Of a stretch of DNA of 64,000 nt, positions 17,579-30,603 are shown piece after piece (position 1 is the first letter of the stretch; each line of letters begins with the position of its first letter). A model generated the notes under the pieces. It worked only from the letters and a program-made list of their open reading frames with translations. It searched no databases and had not been told where the DNA came from. The position numbers and the translations under genes were made by a program. Source of the stretch: Oscillospiraceae bacterium (GTDB lineage Bacteria > Bacillota > Clostridia > Oscillospirales > Ruminococcaceae); the NCBI GenBank assembly GCA_021202155.1, contig JAJQDP010000024.1:1-64000 (forward strand), read 5' to 3'.

Positions 17579-19015
17579 CTCTAAGGTGTAACCGTCAATT
17601 TCCAGGTCAGAATTACTGCTTGTCAGGTCGATTGTACCGCCATTAGAAAGAGTTAAAACAGTATTGTTGTTGCCATTTATCGTACTGTTATTGTTGCTAC
17701 TGTCATAAGCCGTGACATTTACTTGCTTATAGCTGGAGTTACTGTAGTACCATCTCACTATAAACGTGGAGAAGCTTTCTGTTTCAAAGACAACTACTGC
17801 TGATTCATCGGTACTGTTAGTGACAGTTTCCGCAAGGGTTTCAACCGTGCTTACGGTAGTTATCGACTCGGTTTCGGTTATATGGCTTACTTCGACAATT
17901 TCGGCTGTAGTTTCTGTAGGGATAATCGATGAGATGTCGACGGAAACGGTGACAGCCGCTGTCGGCTCAATCTCATTGCCGCATTCATCGTAGAAGGTGA
18001 TGTCAAGAGCCGCCATGCCGGACTCATCGCTGTCAGCATCATGCCCAACTGCCTCTGCCGCGGAAGCGTATTCTTCGCTTGCCTCATCCAAGAGGCTGAC
18101 TACAAGGGATGCGTTTTCGGGGAGGGCTCCTGCGGGAGCTATTACAGTGACGGTCACGCCGCTGTCTGTTGCCGAGAAGATGAGGGTTTCAGCGGAGGAT
18201 TCCGCCGCTAAGAGGATTTCCTCGACGGTGGTTTCGGCATCTTCGATGAGAGTTACCTCGTCCTCGTCGGCTATTTCGACCTCTTCATCCTCTTCTGTAT
18301 CTGAATCGGTTTCGGTCTCTTCCGCCTCTGTTTCATCGGTGACTTCTCCCGAAACGGGGAGGATGCCATAGCCGTAGATTGTCGGGTCTATGAGGGAATA
18401 TGTGTTCATGGCGACGATGTCAGCTTCGCCGACGGTGTAATCACCTTCGATGACGGCGAGGGTGGCGGCGGACTCGTCCACCATGGCGACAATTCCAATG
18501 CGATCAATCCTTCCATCTGTATCTGTGTCAAAGAAAATCAGGTCTCCCGAGGAGGGAGCATAGGAGCTGTCGGTGTAGTTACCAAGTCCCTGCAACTGAA
18601 CCGCCCAGGCATAGGCTCCTGAATTCACCGGGAAGGAGGTGGTGTCGACGCCTGCATAGTGCAGGCTGAACGCCACGAACATTGCGTTCCATGTACCGTA
18701 CTCGTTACCGTACCAGGCACCATAGCGGGTGTAACCGTAGTGGGTTGTTCCGTCCTCCCCTACTGAATAGTTGGAGGTGGACTCGGTATAGCCAAGCTGT
18801 GAATATGCCACGTTGACGACGTCCACCCTCGGGTTTCCGAAAATTGTCGGGAGAGTCAGCGACCAGACAGATTCATCTTCAACGTCGGCAGTCAGGTCGA
18901 TAAGGCAGTCGACGGTGTGGGTGTGCTCTTCCGTGCCGCAGATGAGGGATTTTTCATAGCACTCATCAGTGTGTGTATGACCCTCATGCTCTTCAAGCCC
19001 ACAAATCAGGTTTCC
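17522..19015 (-). pseudogene. Large surface protein fragment: HTDECY-type Cys/His repeats plus CHAP/NlpC-like amidase domain, no signal peptide, frameshifted at 3' end
   Basis: ORF 17522-18826 (VAYSQLGYTES...YGAWYGNEYGTWNAMFVAFSLHYAGV...GDLIFFDTDTDGRIDRIGIV) continues upstream in frame as NLICGLEEHEGHTHTDECYEKSLICGTEEHTHTVDCLIDLTADVEDESVWSLTLPTIFGNPR until the stop at about 19016. Confidence 0.65.
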
Positions 19016-19210
19016 TTATCGATGTCTATCATGTAAAATATCGTTAAGACTTTGTGAAGCGTCGGCGATTGTTCCGAAGTGGCTGATTACCTGCTCGCTT
19101 TCGGAAATCCTGTTCTTAAGTTCGTCATTTTCCTCTTTAAGGGATTTTTCGCTCTTCTGAAGCTCGTATATTATCTCGACAAGTTCCTCGCGACTGAGCT
19201 TTTTCGACAT
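19016..19210 (-). pseudogene. N-terminal piece of coiled-coil protein, truncated at junction with surface protein
   Basis: MSKKLSREELVEIIYELQKSEKSLKEENDELKNRISESEQ...SQSLNDILHDRHR*; stop falls immediately at the point where surface-protein homology begins. Confidence 0.45.
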
Positions 19211-19354
19211 ATCATTTTGTGTCGAACTTGTCAATAGAAATTGCAACGAAAATGTAAAAAGTTTGTGATGACTTTCTTTCAAAGTAAATTCCGGGTAAAA
19301 GAAAAATAGCCTTGACCGGCTACAAACTGCTACTGAAGCGATTTGAGTAAAAGA

Positions 19355-19382
19355 ACAGCCCGAGAAATCGTTTCCCAGGCTG
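19355..19382 (-). terminator. Rho-independent terminator after NUDIX gene
   Basis: Minus strand CAGCCTGGGAAA-cga-TTTCTCGGGCTG then TTCTTTT. Confidence 0.75.
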
Positions 19383-19388
19383 ATATGT

Positions 19389-19922
19389 CTACTTTATTTC
19401 TTCTAATATTTGCTTGGAATACTCAAGAATCGGGAGCTCCCTTTGCGCCACCAATCTTCCGAGCTTTGAAGCTCTTCCCTGCTCATACTCATGTACTGCC
19501 TCTTCATAGGTGAGTCTGACGGTTGACAGGTGAAAATCGTAAATCTCATCTTGGGTGAGATGATTCTTTCCAAAAGAGGTTATCTTGCAGAGATAATAGT
19601 TATTGATGTTGTGCCTGTGAATGAGATTATAGTAGTCGCTGACCATGCCAAGCTTGCAGACAACCTCGACAGTCACACCGAGCTCTTCATTAAGCTCGCG
19701 CTTGATAGTTTCCTCAGGCATTTCGCCCGGCTCTACTCCACCACCGGAGGTTTCGATATAGGAGCAGTTTCCGAAAGCGTCATCTCTTTGTACCTTCACA
19801 AAATACAGCTTGCCCTCGTCGTCAAATACTATTGCCCGGGCAATCTGACGGTCGTGGTCGGTATAGGTTAATCCCCACTCGGTGTCATTGAGTTCTATGT
19901 TCAGAATTTCGTTCATCCGCAA
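19389..19922 (-). CDS. NUDIX hydrolase
   Basis: Nudix box: GGGVEPGEMPEETIKRELNEELGVTVE. Confidence 0.9.
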   Translation of the reverse strand: MRMNEILNIELNDTEWGLTYTDHDRQIARAIVFDDEGKLYFVKVQRDDAFGNCSYIETSGGGVEPGEMPEETIKRELNEELGVTVEVVCKLGMVSDYYNLIHRHNINNYYLCKITSFGKNHLTQDEIYDFHLSTVRLTYEEAVHEYEQGRASKLGRLVAQRELPILEYSKQILEEIK

Positions 19923-19943
19923 TTCGCCTCTTCAAGTCTTGGC

Positions 19944-20681
19944 TCATTTTACCTGAGCCTTAATGTCATCTTCCAAAACAACTATTTCGTTATGAAGCAT
20001 CGACCTTGCTTCCGTTCTGGAAACAATTATATGATCGACAAAATCTATTCCCGCGCTCTCAAGCAGTGTCCTCAATGCCTCTGTGAATCTGATGTCTTCA
20101 TCTGATGGCTCGGTATCGCAGAATGGATGGTTATGTGCAATTGCACAGGAGGTACACTTGCTCTTGACAACCTCAGATACGATTTTATAGGCATTGAAAC
20201 AGACGGATGAACCGTCGCCCTCTGAAATCTTGACGGTTGAAACTGCGCTGAGCTTATCATCCAGGCAGACCACCCAGAGCTGTTCATTCTGAACAGTTGC
20301 AAGTCTGTACAAAAAATATCGGCAGAGAGCTGGAGTGGTATCGAGCCTTTCTCCGTCCAAGCCGGATAGAAGATATTTTGTGAAGAAAGCCGGAAGAAGC
20401 TTCAGAAGACAGGCTGTGCTGTCACCGACTCCATCGACCTCCAACAGGTCATTATAGTCGGCGTTAAGGACTCCCGGTATGCTCTCGAAGCGATTCAGGA
20501 GAGCATGTGCAGTAGGATTCGTGTCACACTGTGGTATTGAGAAGAATAGCAGAAGCTCAAGTGCCTGGTGGTCATAGAACCTGTCAAGTCCGTAGTCGAG
20601 AAACTGTTGCTTAAGCCGCTGACGATGACCTTTGTGGACATTTTCTCCGCAAGATTTCTTGTTATTAGAGCTCTTTGCCAC
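19944..20681 (-). CDS. radC: RadC family (JAB/MPN domain) protein
   Basis: AIAHNHPFCDTEPSDEDIRFTEALRTLLESAGIDFVDHIIV metalloprotease-like motif. Confidence 0.9.
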   Translation of the reverse strand: MAKSSNNKKSCGENVHKGHRQRLKQQFLDYGLDRFYDHQALELLLFFSIPQCDTNPTAHALLNRFESIPGVLNADYNDLLEVDGVGDSTACLLKLLPAFFTKYLLSGLDGERLDTTPALCRYFLYRLATVQNEQLWVVCLDDKLSAVSTVKISEGDGSSVCFNAYKIVSEVVKSKCTSCAIAHNHPFCDTEPSDEDIRFTEALRTLLESAGIDFVDHIIVSRTEARSMLHNEIVVLEDDIKAQVK

Positions 20682-20798
20682 ATCGTTTCCTCTTTCTTTT
20701 AGCTAAATCGTGTGTATTATAGCACATAAGCGGACATAAATCAAGACATAGCCTGAAGTTTTCCGACAGTTATTTCCCGATGGTATTTCATCTTTCTC

Positions 20799-20828
20799 TT
20801 GACACATATTCTATATGTATGCTATAAT
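20799..20828 (+). promoter_or_regulatory. Sigma-A-type promoter for GH44 gene
   Basis: TTGACA - 18 nt - TATAAT. Confidence 0.8.
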
Positions 20829-20893
20829 TTTCTCATCAAAAAATGGGTATCGTGCTTTTAAGGGAGGCACTTTATCCGGAAAGGTGTTAAAAT

Positions 20894-22543
20894 ATGAAAC
20901 AGAAAAAGATGTTATCTTTGCTCATCGCGACTGTAATCGCTATCACGATTATGTCGTCCTGCTCGGGAATCGGCAGGAAAACCGTTACAATTCCAACGGA
21001 CATCTATTCATCTGAAAGCTATGACATGAACATTGTCATCGACTTCACCGAGGAGACCAAGGAAATCAGCCCGTATATCTATGGCGTCAACCAGTACGGC
21101 AACGAGGAAAACCTTGACTTAGCTAACTTCACTGCAATCCGTCATGGCGGAAACCGTCTGACGGCTTACAACTGGGAGAATAATGCCTCGAATGCCGGCA
21201 ACGATTGGTACCACTCGTCCGACAGCAACCTTTCCGATTCAGATGAGCCTGCCGACATCGTCAGGACTCTTTCTCAGGAAGCCAAGGAGAACGGAATCAC
21301 ATACAAGTTGACTACTTTGCAGATGGCGGGCTACGTTGCCGCTGATAAGAGCGGACAGGTCTCAGAAGAGAATACTGCACCGTCGGAGAGATTCAACGAG
21401 GTCATTTTCCGCTCTGATGGTGAGTTTCCCGACACCCCCGACCTCACCGATGGCGTTGTCTACATGGACGAGTACGTGAACTACATTATAAATATGCTCG
21501 GAGACTCGACCTCTAAAAACGGAATCCAGGGCTACAGCCTTGACAACGAGCCTGCTCTCTGGGCTGGAACTCACTCAAGGGTTCATCCCAACCCTGTTAC
21601 CATAGAAGAGCTCTGTACAAAGTCTGCTGAACTTGCGGCAGTAGTAAAAGAGCTCGACCCGAACGCTGAGATTTTCGGTCCTGCACTCTATGGTTACACA
21701 GCCTATGACCATCTTGCTGACGGCGACGACAGCACCGAATGGGAGGAGCTGAAAGAAGAAAACGGCTACAACTGGTTTATAGATTGCTATTTGGACTATA
21801 TGTGTCAGGCTTCCGAGGAGGCAGGAGTAAGACTTCTTGACGTCCTCGACATCCACTACTATTCAGAATCTTCAAGGAACGGCGATGAGGACAGACTACA
21901 GTCGGTTCGCACTCTTTACGAAGAGGGTTTCTCGGAGAATAGCTGGATTGGTCAGTGGTGTATGCATAATCTTCCACTTCTTCCGACTATTCAAGCTTCC
22001 ATTGATGAGTATTACCCTGGAACTAAAATTGCCATCTCCGAGTACAACTTTGGTGGCGAAAACCTGAGCGGAACTATCGCAGAGGCTGAGGCACTTGGAT
22101 GCTTTGCTGATATGGGAGTATACCTTGCGACAATCTGGGGCGGAAACGACTGCCAGTTCGCTGGAATCAGGCTCTTCACCAACTATGACGGAGACGGCTC
22201 AGCATTCGGCGACACTCTTATCAGCACTACTACAGATGATGTCTCACTTTCGAGTGCCTATGCGGCTACTGACGACGATGGCTTGGTTACTCTCATGATA
22301 ACGAACAAAGACTCAAGTCTTAATGAAAACGCCATTATAGACCTGACCTCTTCCGGGACTGTCTACACAGCCGCCGCTGTTTATGCTGTCTACGACGAGA
22401 CATATGAGATTCAGCTTATCAACGTTGTTGAAAGCACCGACACGAACATCTTCGAGATAACTCTCCCACCCTACTGTGCGGCGATGGTTGTTCTGAGCGA
22501 CGATGTTACTGACTTTCCGAATATTATAGCTGACAGCGAATAA
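20894..22543 (+). CDS. GH44 family endoglucanase/xyloglucanase-like lipoprotein
   Basis: Lipobox IMSSC; NRLTAYNWENNASNAGNDWYHSSD; YSLDNEPALW (acid/base); AISEYNFGG (nucleophile). Confidence 0.9.
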   Translation: MKQKKMLSLLIATVIAITIMSSCSGIGRKTVTIPTDIYSSESYDMNIVIDFTEETKEISPYIYGVNQYGNEENLDLANFTAIRHGGNRLTAYNWENNASNAGNDWYHSSDSNLSDSDEPADIVRTLSQEAKENGITYKLTTLQMAGYVAADKSGQVSEENTAPSERFNEVIFRSDGEFPDTPDLTDGVVYMDEYVNYIINMLGDSTSKNGIQGYSLDNEPALWAGTHSRVHPNPVTIEELCTKSAELAAVVKELDPNAEIFGPALYGYTAYDHLADGDDSTEWEELKEENGYNWFIDCYLDYMCQASEEAGVRLLDVLDIHYYSESSRNGDEDRLQSVRTLYEEGFSENSWIGQWCMHNLPLLPTIQASIDEYYPGTKIAISEYNFGGENLSGTIAEAEALGCFADMGVYLATIWGGNDCQFAGIRLFTNYDGDGSAFGDTLISTTTDDVSLSSAYAATDDDGLVTLMITNKDSSLNENAIIDLTSSGTVYTAAAVYAVYDETYEIQLINVVESTDTNIFEITLPPYCAAMVVLSDDVTDFPNIIADSE

Positions 22544-22625
22544 CCGATTTCCTCAAATTTTTTCGCAGATTTCTTGTAAGATTTCCTCCTCCATGGAGTC
22601 TTATAAGTAAGGTGGTGGCGAGCAA

Positions 22626-23123
22626 GTGGAGTTTGAGGAGATTTACAAGACCTATTTCAAATCGGTTTACAACTATATTCTGAGACTTTCGGGAAACGAG
22701 CATATCGCCGAGGAAATCACAAGTGAGACTTTCTTCAAAGCGATGAAATCTATTGGGAAGTTCCGGGGCGAATGTGACATCCGTGTCTGGCTATGTCAGA
22801 TTGCGAAGAATTCCTACTATTCGTATCTGAAAAAGTCAGGAAAAACTGAGAGCATTGACGATGCGGATTTTCCGGATATAGTTGACCCAGATGCTTCACC
22901 TGAAGAGCAAGCAAGCCGCAAGGAAGACTTCCTCATGGTAAGAAAAGCCCTGCATGATATTGCAGAACCCTACAAGGAAGTTTTCATGTGGCGGGTGTTC
23001 GGAGAGCTTTCGTTCAAGGAAATTGGTGAGCTTTGCGGAAAAACCGATAACTGGGCTTGTGTCACCTACCACCGCGCGAAAAAAATGATTCGTCTTAGAA
23101 TGGAGGAACAAAGCAATGAATAA
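22626..23123 (+). CDS. ECF-type RNA polymerase sigma factor (GTG start)
   Basis: Region 2 (YILRLSGNEHIAEEITSETFFKAMKSIGKFRGECDIRVWLCQIAKNSYYSYLKK), region 4 (FKEIGELCGKTDNWACVTYHRAKKMIRLRMEE). Confidence 0.92.
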   Translation: MEFEEIYKTYFKSVYNYILRLSGNEHIAEEITSETFFKAMKSIGKFRGECDIRVWLCQIAKNSYYSYLKKSGKTESIDDADFPDIVDPDASPEEQASRKEDFLMVRKALHDIAEPYKEVFMWRVFGELSFKEIGELCGKTDNWACVTYHRAKKMIRLRMEEQSNE

Positions 23124-23832
23124 CGAGTGCAGTGTAGTCCGGGACCTCTTGCCGCTTTACTATGAGAATATGGTAAATAAAGAGACAGCTGAGTTTGTCG
23201 AAGAGCATCTTGGGAATTGCCCCGATTGTGCTTCTGAGCTTGAAAAGTTGAGGGCTGAGAAGACCATCGGTGAGACTTCTCTTGCTGAGAGAACAAGCGA
23301 TGCCGAAGTGATAACGGGCATGAAAAAGAAGATTCGTAAGAAAAAATGGACAGCCGTTACGGTCATTGTCGCCTGCATTCTTATATTCTCCTTGCTTATT
23401 TATCAGTTCCCGGTTTACAGGCTTCTGATAGTCGCCGGCACATTATCCTACTATGACAGCGACGAGATTTCAATGCTCGTTTCTATCGGGAGTCTGTCCG
23501 ACAGAATAGAGGCGCAGTCGGTCCTCAGGCAAGCTGATGCGGCATTTCAGGACTGTAAGCATACAGACGCAGAGTGTGACGAGCTCTATGGCATTCTTTC
23601 GAGATATGCTACGCCAAGCGAACGTTCTGCATCATATGTGAAATATTCACTTGAACTGTGGAGTGCGCATTTGGACGACACCGAAGGCTATATCTGGGTC
23701 TACTATTCCATGAAAGCGATTAACTCAGATGGAGACACAGTCAGTGCCAGTTCAAGATGCGAAGCTCTCTGGAAGGTGGAGAAAAACGAAGACGGTGTAT
23801 GGGAAGTCGTTAGCATAAGGGAGCACCCGTGA
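23116..23832 (+). CDS. Anti-sigma factor, zinc-finger (zf-HC2-like), single TM
   Basis: CSVVRDLLPLYYENMVNKETAEFVEEHLGNCPDC; TM WTAVTVIVACILIFSLLIY; overlaps sigma stop by 8 nt. Confidence 0.88.
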   Translation: MNNECSVVRDLLPLYYENMVNKETAEFVEEHLGNCPDCASELEKLRAEKTIGETSLAERTSDAEVITGMKKKIRKKKWTAVTVIVACILIFSLLIYQFPVYRLLIVAGTLSYYDSDEISMLVSIGSLSDRIEAQSVLRQADAAFQDCKHTDAECDELYGILSRYATPSERSASYVKYSLELWSAHLDDTEGYIWVYYSMKAINSDGDTVSASSRCEALWKVEKNEDGVWEVVSIREHP

Positions 23833-23842
23833 TTACAAATAG

Positions 23843-26827
<2,985 letters not shown>

Positions 26828-26835
26828 GCAAGAAA

Positions 26836-26873
26836 AACCGGTCTGAGAGCTAATCCCGGACCGATTTCTTTTT
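26836..26873. terminator. Bidirectional terminator between convergent genes
   Basis: AAAAACCGGTCt...GGACCGATTTCTTTTT, T-tracts on both strands. Confidence 0.65.
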
Positions 26874-28224
26874 ATTTATTTGTCTTTGACATCAGTGCAA
26901 CAGTCTCGACGTGAGCAGTTCTTGGAAACATATCGAACGGCTTGTATCTCACTAAATCATAGCCCGATTTTGCTAAGGCATTCAAATCCCGGGCGCAGGT
27001 GGCGGGGTTGCAGGAGATATAGACGAGCTTTTTGGGAGACATTTTAACAACGGCGGAGAGAGTCTCCGCGTCACAGCCTCTTCTTGGCGGGTCTACTATG
27101 ACAATGTCAGGCTTCTCGCCCTTCTCACTCAGCCTTTCAGCAACTGTTCCTGCGTCACCGGCAATGAACTCTGCGTTCGTTATGCCGTTCATTTCAGCAT
27201 TTCTTCGTGCGTTCCCTATTGCCGCGGGGACTATCTCGACGCCGATGAGTCGTCTGACACTACCAGCCATCGAAAGTCCGACAGTGCCGATTCCGCAGTA
27301 GAGGTCAAGGAGCGTCTCAGTTCCGTCAAGATTCAGGAAAGCCTTTGCAGTGCAGTAGACGTTTTCTGCGGCTTCGGTGTTGACCTGGTAGAATGAGTGA
27401 GGAGAAATCTCAACCGTAACACCGCACATCGTGTCATTGATGACGCCTGAGCTGTAAAGGCAAACATCTTTACAGCCTAAAATTACGTTTGTGTTGGCGG
27501 AGTTGATGTTAAGGAGGACAGTTTTGACGGTCGGGAATTTCTCAATCAGTGCTGGTATCAACCGGTCAAAGAGATTGGTTTCCTTCGTACAGATGAGGCA
27601 GAGCATAATCTCGCCGGTGTGGAAGCCTTTTCTTAGATAAATGTGCCGAAGCAGTCCCCTACCTGTCTTCTCATCATAGACAGAGATTTTATTTTGATTG
27701 ACGTAATCTATAATCAGGCTACAGATTTCGGTGAAGATTTCCGGTTGCAGAAGGCAGTCGGGGGCCGAAACTACCCGGTGAGACCTCGGAGAAAAGAAGC
27801 CGCAGTATGCCTTGCCATCAAAAACTGCCACCGGAAGCTGAATCTTGTTGCGGTAACGGTTGACAGCAGGGCTTCCCGCTATCGGCTCAGGCTCTAAGTC
27901 GAAACCGCCGATTCGTCGGAAAGCATCTTTGACGGACTGTTCTTTTGCCTGAAGCTCGGCTTCATATGAAATGTGGCGATAGACACAGCCTCCACAGGCG
28001 CGGACATTGCAATCGGGCTCAACCCTGTCCGGGGAAGCTTCCAAAAGCTTCTCGATTTTAGCGTAGGCATAGGTCTTGTTTACCTTGAGGATTTTGGCAG
28101 TAAGCTTATCTCCCACTGCGGTATCGGGGACGAAAATCGCCATTCCGTCATGTCTGCCAATTCCCGAACCGTCAGAGCTAATGGCGTCAACACTTAGCTC
28201 AATTATGTCGTTCTTATTCAGCAT
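26872..28224 (-). CDS. 23S rRNA (uracil-C5)-methyltransferase, RumA/RlmCD family
   Basis: LLDLYCGIGTVGLSMA; VDPPRRGCDAETL; YISCNPATCARDL. Start corrected to MLNKND. Confidence 0.93.
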   Translation of the reverse strand: MLNKNDIIELSVDAISSDGSGIGRHDGMAIFVPDTAVGDKLTAKILKVNKTYAYAKIEKLLEASPDRVEPDCNVRACGGCVYRHISYEAELQAKEQSVKDAFRRIGGFDLEPEPIAGSPAVNRYRNKIQLPVAVFDGKAYCGFFSPRSHRVVSAPDCLLQPEIFTEICSLIIDYVNQNKISVYDEKTGRGLLRHIYLRKGFHTGEIMLCLICTKETNLFDRLIPALIEKFPTVKTVLLNINSANTNVILGCKDVCLYSSGVINDTMCGVTVEISPHSFYQVNTEAAENVYCTAKAFLNLDGTETLLDLYCGIGTVGLSMAGSVRRLIGVEIVPAAIGNARRNAEMNGITNAEFIAGDAGTVAERLSEKGEKPDIVIVDPPRRGCDAETLSAVVKMSPKKLVYISCNPATCARDLNALAKSGYDLVRYKPFDMFPRTAHVETVALMSKTNK

Positions 28225-29053
28225 TCCCGTCACTCCCCGCCGACAAGTAATTTCTGATTCTGTCAAAGCACCCGTTCAGAATTTCAGTATGTACCGTTCC
28301 GGTCTTGTCAAACGCTGTCGACTCAACAGTGAATGTGAAGTCCTGATGTTTCTTCCTTCTGATATAGGAGAAAAATTTGTCGAAATCCACGCGACCGGCA
28401 CCAATCGGGAGAACCTTGAGGTTATTCCAGTCCTTGTAACCTCCGCCGTAGTCGTTGACGTGGTAGTGCCTGATTCTGTCCTGAAGCCAGGTGTTCTCAT
28501 CGTCGTATAAAAGCTCCTCCTGACAGTGAAAAGCCGCCATTTTCGTGTCGAAGACGAAGCCAGAGTCGGGATATGCCTCATAAACATCATGGAGTCTGCT
28601 CATCGGGTCGCTGACGTTACAAACAACGTTCTCAACAAGAAGCATAAGCCCATATTCATCGGCTATTTCGCACAGGTATCTGTAGCCGGCTATGTTATTC
28701 TCGATGTGGCTGTCAGAAACAAGCCCATTCCAGAGGTGCAGGACGAGCTTTTCGGCACCCACCCCCTTGGCTATCTCGCAGTTAAGGCGGAAGTCGCGCA
28801 TTGCAGTATCTAAATCTTCCTCAGTGCCACTGCTGAGGAGTTCGCCGATGCGCTTTTCGCAGTGGATGACAGGTATATTGATTCCGATTTCTCGTGTAAA
28901 GTCAATCAGCTTGCCATAGATAAGATACCAGTCGGGGTATATCATGAGCTCAAAGCCATCGCACGAGAGCTTCGGCACAAGGTCTTTGAGGAGAGTATAG
29001 TCACGGTTATTCGGTCTGCCTATCAGGGCACCTGTTGAGCACAAAATTGGCAT
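28214..29053 (-). CDS. Sugar phosphate isomerase/epimerase (AP endonuclease family 2, TIM barrel)
   Basis: FELMIYPDW...IPVIHCEKRIGELL...YHVNDYGGGYKDW...LPIGAGRVDFDKFF. Confidence 0.8.
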   Translation of the reverse strand: MPILCSTGALIGRPNNRDYTLLKDLVPKLSCDGFELMIYPDWYLIYGKLIDFTREIGINIPVIHCEKRIGELLSSGTEEDLDTAMRDFRLNCEIAKGVGAEKLVLHLWNGLVSDSHIENNIAGYRYLCEIADEYGLMLLVENVVCNVSDPMSRLHDVYEAYPDSGFVFDTKMAAFHCQEELLYDDENTWLQDRIRHYHVNDYGGGYKDWNNLKVLPIGAGRVDFDKFFSYIRRKKHQDFTFTVESTAFDKTGTVHTEILNGCFDRIRNYLSAGSDGNAE

Positions 29054-29064
29054 AGTTCACCTCG

Positions 29065-30540
29065 TCAGATAAGTTCCAAAAGCTTGCCGGCTTCTTCCTT
29101 TCTTGAAAGAACCGTATCGAAATGCTTGATGTATTCAAGTGGATATTTTGGATTGAAGAAGCGATTAAGGCGGTCGCCGTCACCTTTGGACAGGACGAGC
29201 TTTGTTGTTCCGCCTGCACCTACCGAGAGGATAGTCTGAACCTCCTCCATGATGTTGATGTTGTAGATTCCGGCGTAACCAGGAAGTGTCCAGCCGATGT
29301 TCTCCTGATTGCCGAGCTGGTTCTTCTGACGATAGAGGTAATAGGGGCTGTAGCCTGAGTCCATGAGTCTTTCGGTCGAATACTTTATCATCCTCTCACA
29401 GAGTTCACCATCGCCGAGGCTTCGTCTTGCCATGAGTTCGGATGCACGCTTGATTGAAAGGGCATGAACGGTTATATTCTCCGGATTCAGTGCCATTACG
29501 CCTTCCACCGATTGTGTAAAGCTATCCAACTTGTCATCAGGAAGCCCGGCAATTAAGTCCACATTTATTGCCTTGAAGCCCTTTGATTTTGCAAGCTCAT
29601 AGCTTGAAAGAAACTCGCTCACCGTGTGGCTTCTGCCGATGGATTTCAGAACCTCTTCGTTGAGGGTCTGAGGATTGATGCTGACCCTGTCGCCGCCGTT
29701 TGATTTGATTACATCCAACTTCCCGGAGGTTATGGTGTCCGGTCTTCCAGCCTCGACAGTGTATTCGCGGATGTGAGAGAGGTCGAATGAGGAGGCGATA
29801 GCCTTCATGATTCTGTCAAGGTCTTTCGCCTCTATCGAGGTCGGGGTTCCTCCGCCGAAATAAACAGTATCAAGTGTCAAGCATTTATCCTTGACAATGT
29901 CGCCTGTAAAGGCAATTTCCTTGCAGAGCTTTTCCACATACTCCGGCATGAGCTTTTTGAAGCTACTGACCGTCTGGGAGATGAACGAGCAGTATGTACA
30001 CCTTGTCGGGCAGAACGGGATGTCGACATAGAGACTGAACGAACGCCTGGGCATTGCGGAAATCACTGCATCCTGGTTCTCTGCGGTCTTCCAGCCGATA
30101 TTTATTTTTTCATCGGTCATAAGGTATCTGTCAGCAAGATATGCGGAAGCTTCCGAAAAATCAAATCCTCTTGCACGGAGCTTGTTTATCAGCTTTACAG
30201 GTCTGACGCCGGTCAGTATTCCCCACTCTGGTGAAATTCCAGTAAGTCTTCTCAGGCACAGAAACAGAAGCTTTCCAAGCTGAAATTCGCTTTCGTCATT
30301 GAAATCTTCGGTACCAGCAGGAAGTGTCAGGCTTTCGGAAGCAGTTTTTCCGTCAAGCGTGACGGTGACCTTAAGAAGTTCGCCGTTTCTCTCTATTAAG
30401 GCAAGATTGTCTGCGGGAAGCTCCGGGTTCTCCTCGGTATCTAAAAATACAAAGCCGAAGCTCTGTGCCGGGAAAAAGAGCTTTGAGACAGCCTCGAGCT
30501 CGTACTTGAAATCGTTTCCCGAAAATACAAGTGTAAACAT
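29065..30540 (-). CDS. hemZ: Radical SAM coproporphyrinogen dehydrogenase-like protein
   Basis: YVDIPFCPTRCTYCSF; YFGGGTPTSIEAKDLDRIM; N-terminal HemZ-type extension. Confidence 0.88.
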   Translation of the reverse strand: MFTLVFSGNDFKYELEAVSKLFFPAQSFGFVFLDTEENPELPADNLALIERNGELLKVTVTLDGKTASESLTLPAGTEDFNDESEFQLGKLLFLCLRRLTGISPEWGILTGVRPVKLINKLRARGFDFSEASAYLADRYLMTDEKINIGWKTAENQDAVISAMPRRSFSLYVDIPFCPTRCTYCSFISQTVSSFKKLMPEYVEKLCKEIAFTGDIVKDKCLTLDTVYFGGGTPTSIEAKDLDRIMKAIASSFDLSHIREYTVEAGRPDTITSGKLDVIKSNGGDRVSINPQTLNEEVLKSIGRSHTVSEFLSSYELAKSKGFKAINVDLIAGLPDDKLDSFTQSVEGVMALNPENITVHALSIKRASELMARRSLGDGELCERMIKYSTERLMDSGYSPYYLYRQKNQLGNQENIGWTLPGYAGIYNINIMEEVQTILSVGAGGTTKLVLSKGDGDRLNRFFNPKYPLEYIKHFDTVLSRKEEAGKLLELI

Positions 30541-30603
30541 CTAATCAACCTCTGAGAATGAATTGTCCGGAAAAGTTCAAGCCTTTCCGGACTCGGTGTC
30601 AAG

